Below the pieces are notes generated by a model that was not told the DNA's origin, ran no database searches, and worked only from the letters and a program-made list of their open reading frames with translations. 64,000 bases of DNA from CAYFWF01 sp964346815 (lineage in GTDB: Bacteria; Acidobacteriota; Aminicenantia; Aminicenantales; Aminicenantaceae), in the NCBI GenBank assembly GCA_964346815.1, contig CAYFWF010000017.1:38681-102680 (forward strand), written 5' to 3'. The translations under genes were made by a program, and so were the position numbers. Of the stretch, positions 26,154 to 33,315 are shown piece by piece. Position 1 is the first letter of the stretch; the number at the start of each line of letters is the position of its first letter.

Positions 26154-26216
26154 TCTCTAAATTTCTTCCTACACAAAATCCTTTCTCTCTCTGGAAATAT
26201 CTTTTATCGCTTTCCT

Positions 26217-26264
26217 CTTGACATTGGCAGAAGAATCCTTATAAAATTTATATGTAATGTCAAG
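26217..26264 (+). promoter_or_regulatory. Promoter of the second Rrf2 gene bracketed by an inverted repeat
   Basis: TTGACA (26218-26223), 16-bp spacer and TATAAA (26240-26245) make a good sigma-70 promoter. CTTGACATT (26217-26225) and its exact complement AATGTCAAG (26256-26264) bracket it, an arrangement expected for autorepression. Confidence 0.55.
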
Positions 26265-26284
26265 ATAAAGATAAGGAGTTCTCC

Positions 26285-26737
26285 ATGATCAAGCTTTCAA
26301 CAAAAGGTAGATATGGCACACGATTGATGCTTAACTTAGCGCTTCATTATGCAGAAGGAAAAGAAGCCGTGGTTCTGAAGAATATATCTGAAGAAGAGGA
26401 TCTCTCCATTCGTTATCTTGAACAGATCATCATCCCTCTCAAGATCCATAAACTTGTCAAAAGCGTCCGCGGAGCAGGCGGAGGTTACACTTTAGCCAGA
26501 GATCCCTCAAAAATCACTGTATGCGAGATTGTCGAGGTTTTGGAAGGATCCTGTTCCTTGGTAGATTGCGTGGAAGATGATGAATTCTGCGAGCGTACCA
26601 CCGAGTGTGCGACTCACGAAATCTGGAAAGAAGCTAGCACTCTATTAAAAAATTATTTCGAAAGCAGGACTCTACAGGATTTGATACAAATTTCTAAAAA
26701 GAAAAATCGTAAGCACACTGAAATGAAAAAGAGCTAA
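26285..26737 (+). CDS. Rrf2 family transcriptional regulator (second copy)
   Basis: A 150-residue paralogue of the preceding gene with the same N terminus, IRYLEQIIIPLKIHKLVKSVRGAGGGY, and the same cysteine pattern (GSCSLVDCVEDDEFCERTTECATHEIW). One position (Tyr to His in the last motif) restores the Cys/His pattern used as a cluster ligand in IscR-type proteins. The tandem pair must stem from a gene duplication; divergence in the wing and C terminus suggests different targets or signals. Confidence 0.92.
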   Translation: MIKLSTKGRYGTRLMLNLALHYAEGKEAVVLKNISEEEDLSIRYLEQIIIPLKIHKLVKSVRGAGGGYTLARDPSKITVCEIVEVLEGSCSLVDCVEDDEFCERTTECATHEIWKEASTLLKNYFESRTLQDLIQISKKKNRKHTEMKKS

Positions 26738-26814
26738 AATTGTCTATGATCGATCAAATTCTATTCTACTCGATAAATTAAGACTCAAGAGGTTCTAAAA
26801 GGCAACTATCAAAA

Positions 26815-26840
26815 TGTCATGATCAAAGGAGAACATGACA
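26815..26840. promoter_or_regulatory. Inverted repeat upstream of the kinase gene
   Basis: TGTCATG (26815-26821) and CATGACA (26834-26840) are perfect 7-bp arms 12 bp apart, located about 45-70 bp before the kinase promoter. The arm shares ATGTCA with the sites at both Rrf2 genes. Confidence 0.45.
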
Positions 26841-26883
26841 CTCGAGCAGTTACCTCAATAACACAGAAAAATTCAAAGGTAGT

Positions 26884-26912
26884 TTGCCAAAAAAGTCTAT
26901 TTATCTTATACT
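26884..26912 (+). promoter_or_regulatory. Predicted sigma-70 promoter of the two-component operon
   Basis: TTGCCA (26884-26889), 17-bp spacer, TATACT (26907-26912), about 28 bp before the expected leader end at the kinase ATG 26947. Confidence 0.5.
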
Positions 26913-26946
26913 GACTATAAATTTGGCATGATTTACAGATATTATA

Positions 26947-28440
26947 ATGATTAATTTCAACCTGAAGAGCTGGAAATTAAGAAACAAAATAATACTTCAT
27001 CTTGTCGTGATCGGCGTACTTGTTACATCTCTCCTTACTTTTCTATACATAAAAACTCAGCAGAATATCATCTATTCGATGAACAAACAAAAAGCGAAGA
27101 TAATCGGATCTATGATTGAAAATAGCATCTCATCTTCAATGAAAAAGGGAGAAAATGAAGAAGTCCAATCCATCTTTGAGAAAATTGCATCTTCAGTTGA
27201 TATAAAAGAAATAAGGATTCTAAATCTACAAGGCAAGATTTTACGCTCCTCTGATCCTGATGAAATCGGCGTGCGCGTCGATTCAGGCACTCTAGATAAA
27301 ATGAGCGATTTTCTTTACGCCGCTACTCCAACAAAAAAAAACATGGAAAGCATGATCTATATTAAGCCTAAATCAACGATTCAAGGATTCAGAATTATTG
27401 AAAACGAAAAAGAATGCTCTGCCTGTCATGGCCCTGAAAAGAAAATAAACGGAATTTTAGAGGTAAATATTGACTATGCTCCTGCTGCTGCTCTTCTAAA
27501 AAAGAGCCAGATGAAGGGTGCCATCATTGCCATTTCATCCTTAATCATTCTAACTATTATCATCATTCGACTCTTTGACAAATTAATCAATCGACCCATC
27601 TTCTACTTAAAAGAAAAGATGAAAAAAGTGCAGGGAGGCGATCTTGATATCCAGATTTCCAGAACAAAGGACGATGAGATAGGGAGTTTGACAAAAAGTT
27701 TTGACGAGATGATAAGAAAGCTTAAAGAGGCCAACCACAAGATTGAAGATTTATATAATAAGCAAATGGAAAAGGCGGAACATCTCGCTTCCATAGGAGA
27801 ACTTGCCGCCGGATTGGCCCATGAAATCAAGAATCCGATCACTGGCATGAGAGGAGCTCTCGAGATCATAAATCAACAAACCAAAGCTTCTGATCCAAAG
27901 AAGGAGATATTCACCGAAATGCTCCTTCAAATTGAAAAAATCAACAATGTTGTTCAGGCTTTGCTAAGCTATGCAAAACCCAAGGAAATGAGTAGAAGCC
28001 TTTATGATCCAAACCAATGTACCGCAGAAGCTGTCAAACTCGCTAAACCTCAATTAAACGGCAAGGATATCCGTTTTCAAATCCATAGCCTAAAAAGCGG
28101 AGACCTGGCACTCATAGATGCTGATAAAATTCAGGAGGTTTTGCTTAACTTGATGCTCAACAGCATATACGCCATTAAGAAAAAAGGAACCATATCCATA
28201 AAACTCAAGAAAATAAATAACAACGAATTAGAAATAGTCTTCTCTGATGACGGTCCAGGGATTAAAAAAGAAAATTTATCACAAATATTCAATCCATTCT
28301 TTACAACTAAAAGCAGGGGAACAGGCTTAGGGCTTTCGATCTGCAGAAAAATCATTGAAGCTCACAACGGTTCAATACGTGTTCACAGTATCGAGAAAAA
28401 AGGAACATCATTTATTATTCGACTGCCTGTTCTAAAATAG
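26947..28440 (+). CDS. Membrane histidine kinase with a c-type heme sensor domain
   Basis: A 497-residue kinase: TM1 about 15-35, a periplasmic domain to about 195, TM2 about 196-216, HAMP to about 270, dimerisation domain with phospho-acceptor His-292 (GLAHEIKNP), and an ATPase domain (NLMLNSI, DDGPGIK, GTGLGLS). The periplasmic domain contains C157-S-A-C-H161, a covalent heme c motif, so it probably senses redox state or a gas ligand outside the membrane. Heme-c-bearing PAS-like sensors are known in Geobacter. Eleven bp upstream of an NtrC-type regulator, its likely partner. No good ribosome-binding site; start chosen for a complete TM1. Confidence 0.9.
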   Translation: MINFNLKSWKLRNKIILHLVVIGVLVTSLLTFLYIKTQQNIIYSMNKQKAKIIGSMIENSISSSMKKGENEEVQSIFEKIASSVDIKEIRILNLQGKILRSSDPDEIGVRVDSGTLDKMSDFLYAATPTKKNMESMIYIKPKSTIQGFRIIENEKECSACHGPEKKINGILEVNIDYAPAAALLKKSQMKGAIIAISSLIILTIIIIRLFDKLINRPIFYLKEKMKKVQGGDLDIQISRTKDDEIGSLTKSFDEMIRKLKEANHKIEDLYNKQMEKAEHLASIGELAAGLAHEIKNPITGMRGALEIINQQTKASDPKKEIFTEMLLQIEKINNVVQALLSYAKPKEMSRSLYDPNQCTAEAVKLAKPQLNGKDIRFQIHSLKSGDLALIDADKIQEVLLNLMLNSIYAIKKKGTISIKLKKINNNELEIVFSDDGPGIKKENLSQIFNPFFTTKSRGTGLGLSICRKIIEAHNGSIRVHSIEKKGTSFIIRLPVLK

Positions 28441-28450
28441 AGAGCTGATT

Positions 28451-29842
28451 ATGCGTCAGAAAAGAATATTGCTAGTGGATGACGAAAAGCTGATTCGCTG
28501 GAGTCTTGGCCAGAAATTGAGAGAATGGAATTTCGAAGTGATCGAAGCAGAGAATGCAGAAACGGGGCTCCGACTAGCCGAAGAAGTGGTGCCGGACCTT
28601 GTACTGCTTGATGTAAAACTTCCAGATAGAAAAGGAACAGAGTTATTAAAAGATCTTAAACGAGAGCGGCCAGAAGTTCCGGTTATCATGATAACTGCCT
28701 ATGGAATTATCAATGATGCAGTTATAGCTATGCGCCGAGGTGCCTATGATTTCATCACAAAACCCATTGACTACACAAAGTTGGAGAGCACAATCAGAAA
28801 TTCCTTGGAGATGGTCGATCTGAGAAAAGAGATAGCTTTCTATAAGGAAAAAGAGAGAAAACAGTTTGAACCATCACAGATTATTGCGAGTTCTAGCTCG
28901 ATGAAGCATATTTTAGAAATGGCTGAAAAAATAGCGAGAAGCGAAGCATCCATTATCCTCTTACAAGGGGAGAGCGGTACAGGAAAAGATCTTTTAGCTC
29001 AAGTCATCCATCATATGAGTCGCCGTAAGAACGCTCCTTATCTGACAATAAACTGTTCAGCTATTCCTGAAAATCTTCTGGAAAGCGAGCTGTTCGGTTA
29101 TGAAAAGGGAGCCTTTACAGACGCCAATAAGCAGAAAAAAGGGCTTGTTGAATTAGCCGATCAAGGGACTCTCTTTTTGGATGAAATCAGCACTTTAAGC
29201 CTCTATCTGCAGGCAAAGCTATTGCGTTTTCTTGAAATACAGACTTTTAAACGAGTTGGAGGTTTGAAGGATATCGAAGTTGACCTGAGGGTCATAACCG
29301 CGACAAATCAAGATCTCGAAGAAGCCTGTCAAGATGGGAATTTCAGGAGAGACCTATTCTTTCGCCTTAATGTTTGCCCTATAATTATTCCGCCTTTAAG
29401 AAATAGAAAAAAGGATATTCTGCCATTAGCTCGACATTTTATTGAAGACTATAACCAGAAATTTAGAAAGCACATCAAGGGCTTACAGAAAGATGTGGAA
29501 GATTCTTTTCTCGCATATGAATGGCCAGGAAATGTAAGAGAGCTGAAAAACGCAATCGAGAGGGCTATGATCTTTGAAGAGAATTCATTCATATCTACTG
29601 GTTACCTACCTATCCAATTAGATAAAAAAAGACCTTCGTTTCCAAAGGGTCTGGAAGAAGTGGCTAATCTTGAGAATCTTTCTCTTCCAGAAACCGAGAA
29701 AAAGCTTCTAATCATCGCCCTTGAAAAATCAGAAGGAAACATAACCAAGGCTGCCAGATTATTACATATCACAAGAGATACATTAAGATATAAAATTAAA
29801 AAACACAAAATAAACACACAAGAATATTCCTGCCCAAACTAA
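28451..29842 (+). CDS. NtrC-family sigma-54-dependent response regulator
   Basis: A 463-residue protein: receiver domain (LLVDDEK; phospho-Asp in VLLDVKLPD; Lys in FITKPID), AAA+ domain with Walker A GESGTGKD, sigma-54 contact loop GAFTDA (usual GAFTGA with Asp at the fifth place, a common variant), and a C-terminal Fis-type helix-turn-helix (NITKAARLLHITRDTLRYKIKK). It would open sigma-54 promoters when phosphorylated by the heme-containing kinase encoded just before. A sigma-54 promoter lies directly downstream of this gene. Confidence 0.95.
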   Translation: MRQKRILLVDDEKLIRWSLGQKLREWNFEVIEAENAETGLRLAEEVVPDLVLLDVKLPDRKGTELLKDLKRERPEVPVIMITAYGIINDAVIAMRRGAYDFITKPIDYTKLESTIRNSLEMVDLRKEIAFYKEKERKQFEPSQIIASSSSMKHILEMAEKIARSEASIILLQGESGTGKDLLAQVIHHMSRRKNAPYLTINCSAIPENLLESELFGYEKGAFTDANKQKKGLVELADQGTLFLDEISTLSLYLQAKLLRFLEIQTFKRVGGLKDIEVDLRVITATNQDLEEACQDGNFRRDLFFRLNVCPIIIPPLRNRKKDILPLARHFIEDYNQKFRKHIKGLQKDVEDSFLAYEWPGNVRELKNAIERAMIFEENSFISTGYLPIQLDKKRPSFPKGLEEVANLENLSLPETEKKLLIIALEKSEGNITKAARLLHITRDTLRYKIKKHKINTQEYSCPN

Positions 29843-29911
29843 CTCCTTTCTATAAGAAATTATCTTTAATGGATAAATCTCTTCCAATCGATCATTTCCA
29901 TGACGCTTTTA

Positions 29912-29945
29912 GGTTAAATGACCCACTTAATGGGTTAGATGCCCC
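29912..29945. promoter_or_regulatory. Twin upstream activator sites, 21 bp apart
   Basis: GGTTAAATGACCC (29912-29924) and GGTTAGATGCCCC (29933-29945) agree at 11 of 13 positions and start 21 bp (two helical turns) apart. Internal ACCCA/TGGGT arms form a dyad between them. They lie about 95-125 bp before the -24 box, the usual enhancer distance for NtrC-type activators. The rest of the 234-bp gap, apart from the promoter, shows nothing. Confidence 0.5.
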
Positions 29946-30038
29946 AATTTTTCAAACATCCTTTTTTGTCTACTTTTCAAAGGGAATCTAATTCTTTTAT
30001 TTTCAATAGAAAAGACAAGTCTCATCATCAGAATCATT

Positions 30039-30054
30039 TGGCATAAAACATGCA
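30039..30054 (+). promoter_or_regulatory. Sigma-54 (-24/-12) promoter
   Basis: TGGCATAAAACATGCA: GG of the -24 element and GC of the -12 element are exactly 12 bp apart as required. It is 22 bp before the receiver-protein gene and probably transcribes the DmsE/MtrB operon as well. Confidence 0.65.
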
Positions 30055-30076
30055 CATAAGCAAAAAGTGAAGTTCT

Positions 30077-30460
30077 ATGTACAGAATTCTTATCATAGAC
30101 AACGATAAACTCATTCGATGGTCCTTAAAAGAAATATTTTCTCAAGAAGGATACGGTGTGGATACATGCGACACAGCAAAGGCAGCAATAAATTTGGCAA
30201 GAAAAATGCCATACCATCTTATTTTTACTGATTTCGAAATAGATGACGGAAATGCCATAGAGATGTTAAAAAAAATCAAAGAATTCCAGCCAAAAGTACA
30301 GATTATTATCCTATCAGCTCTCCCTAAGCAACAGATTGAATCAAAACAAGAGGATTTACCAGTTTATTCCATTATAGAAAAACCTTTCAAATCGGAACAC
30401 CTGTTATCCATTGCAAAAGAGGTACTAAGTAGGGCAAACTTTGACCATTCAGAGCCATGA
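30077..30460 (+). CDS. Single-domain response regulator (receiver only)
   Basis: A 127-residue receiver domain: acidic pocket IIDNDK, phospho-Asp in IFTDFEIDDG, switch Ser in ILSALP and Lys in IEKPF. It has no output domain, so it would act through protein contact or as a phosphate sink for the upstream kinase. It shares LIRWSL at the same place as the NtrC-type regulator (both start near ...DDEKLIRWSL / DNDKLIRWSL), suggesting a common origin of the two receivers. First gene after the sigma-54 promoter. Confidence 0.9.
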   Translation: MYRILIIDNDKLIRWSLKEIFSQEGYGVDTCDTAKAAINLARKMPYHLIFTDFEIDDGNAIEMLKKIKEFQPKVQIIILSALPKQQIESKQEDLPVYSIIEKPFKSEHLLSIAKEVLSRANFDHSEP

Positions 30461-30546
30461 GAAAGAAAGATCAGAGGAGTCAAAAGAAATTTGGAGGGCT
30501 TCTCAACTTTACATAAAAACAAAGACCATTAAGGAGGTATGTGTAC

Positions 30547-31431
30547 ATGAAGATAACAAATAAGAAGATGAAACTGCCTTCAGCAAAAACCCTTGCCTGT
30601 ATCGGATTGGTTATTCTCATTTCCTGCTATTTGTCCGCTGCTAAATTGACCACTCAAGAAAAAAATTTTGGGATTTGTGCTGAATGCCATGAAGACGTAT
30701 GCACCGACTTCAAGCTTGTCCGTCATGCCGAAATAAAAACAGAAACATGGACTCAAGTCGCTCAGAAAGTCGAAATCCTCTGTGCTAATTGTCATGGAGA
30801 TCCAGCTAAGCATTTGGAAGAAGGAGGCGGAGCAGGAACTATTTTTGGATTTAAAAAGACGGATGATGTCCAAGCAAAAACAAAGAAATGTTTAGACTGC
30901 CACAGCGGTACTCGAGCCCGCTTCTTCGCAAGCCCCCACGGAAAGGCTGCTATGGATTGTACAAATTGTCACGACGATCTAATGAAAAGCCTGCCTATAA
31001 AGAAGAGTCCAACCAAAATCTGTATTTCTTGCCATGAAGATGTTTCAGCTCAATTTCAGCTCAACGAAAGACACAGGCTGCAAGAGGGGATTCTAGAATG
31101 CACGTCTTGTCATGACCAGCATGCACCATCTATGGGTGAACGTCTGGGCGGATTCAAGCATGAATCCTGCCTCACCTGTCACACGGACAAAGGCGGTCCG
31201 TTCCTCTACGAGCATGGAGCTTCGAGAATTGAGGGCTGCACTTCCTGTCACGAGGTCCATGGCTCACCCAACAGGCATATGCTGACACATCAAAGTAGTG
31301 CAGACTTGTGTTTCAGCTGTCATGGTATCGCTCCAGACTGGCACAGCCGTTTTGACCCCTACTCCACCAACTGCACGATCTGTCACGCAACAATCCATGG
31401 CTCAAACTTGAGCAAGATCTTTCTGAAATAG
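30547..31431 (+). CDS. Decaheme c-type cytochrome, DmsE/MtrA family
   Basis: A 294-residue secreted protein with signal peptide (ACIGLVILISCYLSAAK) and ten CxxCH motifs spread evenly, the heme count and length of MtrA/DmsE cytochromes that thread through an outer-membrane barrel. Recurrent pattern ESCLTCH ... EGCTSCHEVHGS. The next gene encodes the expected barrel. It would carry electrons from periplasmic carriers across the outer membrane. ATG 30547 follows AAGGAGG; a GTG two codons earlier is in frame. Confidence 0.9.
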   Translation: MKITNKKMKLPSAKTLACIGLVILISCYLSAAKLTTQEKNFGICAECHEDVCTDFKLVRHAEIKTETWTQVAQKVEILCANCHGDPAKHLEEGGGAGTIFGFKKTDDVQAKTKKCLDCHSGTRARFFASPHGKAAMDCTNCHDDLMKSLPIKKSPTKICISCHEDVSAQFQLNERHRLQEGILECTSCHDQHAPSMGERLGGFKHESCLTCHTDKGGPFLYEHGASRIEGCTSCHEVHGSPNRHMLTHQSSADLCFSCHGIAPDWHSRFDPYSTNCTICHATIHGSNLSKIFLK

Positions 31432-31440
31432 GAGGGAATA

Positions 31441-33300
31441 ATGCCGAATAAAAGAATATTTATATTGTTTACGTTGGTCGTATTTGTTTTCTCTACAGCG
31501 CTCTCTCTCCGAGCGGAAGATGAATCTAAGAATCTTTATGGAAAACTGATGTTCGGATACAGGTTTGTCGACACAAGCGGAGCTGTTGAGAGGTACAAAC
31601 AAGACATCAATCTGGACGAAGGACTGAGGATATTCAACTTCAATCTACAAATTACTCCGAATGCAACGTTTCAAAACCTTTTCGATCGGATTGACATCAA
31701 TATGTACAACTTTGGAGGAGATCCTTACGAGACCTTCCGATTAGCCATCCAAAAATCGGGAAAATACCAATTTCAGTATGACCGAAGAAAATCTACTTAT
31801 TTTTATGCGGACCAGCATGAAGTCGGAGGCCATCTCTTCAATCCATTCACTTTTGATTTTAACCGGATAACGGACAACATGTTCTTCAAGCTCTTGGTGA
31901 ACAGAAATATCAATGTGTATGTTAATTTCGACCGATACGATAAGCAAGGCGACAGTGTTGTTACTTTAGACATCAACAGGATAGAGTTCGAATTCGATAA
32001 GCCGATCCAAGAAGACTACCGGCAGTTCGCCATCGGAATAGATCTCCATATGAAAAAGGGCTCCTTCGTGTTCGAAGAAAAGATCATGGATTACACAAAC
32101 ACCAACAGTCTTTTCCTCCCTGGATTTGCTAACGGGGGTCCTGATGCCCGCTATCCGTCAACGTTAAATCTTTTCACCTTAGATCAGCCATATGACCTGA
32201 AGACATACACCCACACATTCAAGGCCACCGCTCGCCCATTCGACAGACTATTGATCAATGCATATGCTCAGATCAGCAAACAGGATATGGACTTGAGCTA
32301 TTCTGAACAGGCGGATGGGATAAACTATCTTGGAAAGTTCTTCGAGTATGCTTTGAACGGTGCCGGAAATTTCGACCGCAATATCCAGATGTACGATTTC
32401 GACGTCACCTATCTTCTGTTCGATAAGCTAGCAGTCATAGGAGCCTTTCGTTTCCAAGATTTCGAACAGGATGGCTTCCTGACTGTAGATGGTGATAGAC
32501 AAGAGTCCATGCTCAAATACAAGAACAGAGCCCTCGAGGGAGGCCTGCAGTACGAATTTTCTCCAGATCTTGCGGTCACTGCAGGATATCGGAATGAAAT
32601 CAGAGAGCTGAATGGTAAGGAAACCGTCACCTATGAGGAACAAACAACAAGAAATGGCCTCTTTGGAAACCTCAAGTGGAACATCTCTAAGGCCTACAGG
32701 ATTACGGCTGATTACCAGTTCGGAACCTATGACGATCCTTATACTCTGATCTCACCTACCAGCTTCCACAGGCTCAGGCTTACTGCCAAGGCAAATATCC
32801 AGGAATTCAGTCTCTCAGGTTCATATCTCTGGAATAAAACGGAAAGTGAAGTCTACGAAAACCTTTGGAATTCCAGGAAACATCAGATCAGTCTCAGAGC
32901 TGGATATAATGGAGCAAAGATCCAAGTTTTCGGAGGCTACTCTTATATGGATGTCCAGCACGAGAGCGATCGGATCATAGCTTATCCACCGGCATGGACC
33001 GGATCAGGAACTTTCCCTTGGGAAATCTTTTATGAGGGGAAATCCAGTCTGCTGGATGCCTCTTTCTCTGCCAATCTTGCGAACAACTGGAGATTGGGTG
33101 GCTATGTTAATTTCTATAGGAATAGAGGATTCTGGGAGATCGATCGGATCACCCTCAAAGGCTATGTGGAATACACTTTTGACAACGGACTCATCACCCA
33201 GTTGGGATACCGCTACGTCAACTTTGAAGAGAGCCTTTCTGGATTCAATGATTACAGCGCGAATATATTCGAAATCTCATTTGGGTATCTCTGGAAATAA
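31441..33300 (+). CDS. MtrB/PioB-family outer-membrane beta-barrel
   Basis: A 619-residue protein with a signal peptide (FTLVVFVFSTALSLRAED) and then alternating hydrophobic/polar strands with many aromatic residues to the end (ANIFEISFGYLWK), typical of a large barrel. Position directly after a decaheme MtrA/DmsE-like cytochrome, with 9 bp between, identifies it as the sheath of a porin-cytochrome conduit. Its length is close to MtrB (about 680). No CxxC typical of some Shewanella MtrB proteins is seen. Start follows AGGAGG. Confidence 0.82.
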   Translation: MPNKRIFILFTLVVFVFSTALSLRAEDESKNLYGKLMFGYRFVDTSGAVERYKQDINLDEGLRIFNFNLQITPNATFQNLFDRIDINMYNFGGDPYETFRLAIQKSGKYQFQYDRRKSTYFYADQHEVGGHLFNPFTFDFNRITDNMFFKLLVNRNINVYVNFDRYDKQGDSVVTLDINRIEFEFDKPIQEDYRQFAIGIDLHMKKGSFVFEEKIMDYTNTNSLFLPGFANGGPDARYPSTLNLFTLDQPYDLKTYTHTFKATARPFDRLLINAYAQISKQDMDLSYSEQADGINYLGKFFEYALNGAGNFDRNIQMYDFDVTYLLFDKLAVIGAFRFQDFEQDGFLTVDGDRQESMLKYKNRALEGGLQYEFSPDLAVTAGYRNEIRELNGKETVTYEEQTTRNGLFGNLKWNISKAYRITADYQFGTYDDPYTLISPTSFHRLRLTAKANIQEFSLSGSYLWNKTESEVYENLWNSRKHQISLRAGYNGAKIQVFGGYSYMDVQHESDRIIAYPPAWTGSGTFPWEIFYEGKSSLLDASFSANLANNWRLGGYVNFYRNRGFWEIDRITLKGYVEYTFDNGLITQLGYRYVNFEESLSGFNDYSANIFEISFGYLWK

Positions 33301-33315
33301 AGGGAGGAGAACAGA

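Noticed and set aside
26926..26942. TTTGGCATGATTTACAG as a second sigma-54 promoter before the kinase gene
   Set aside because: The GC of a -12 element is absent at the required 12-bp spacing; a sigma-70 promoter fits better.
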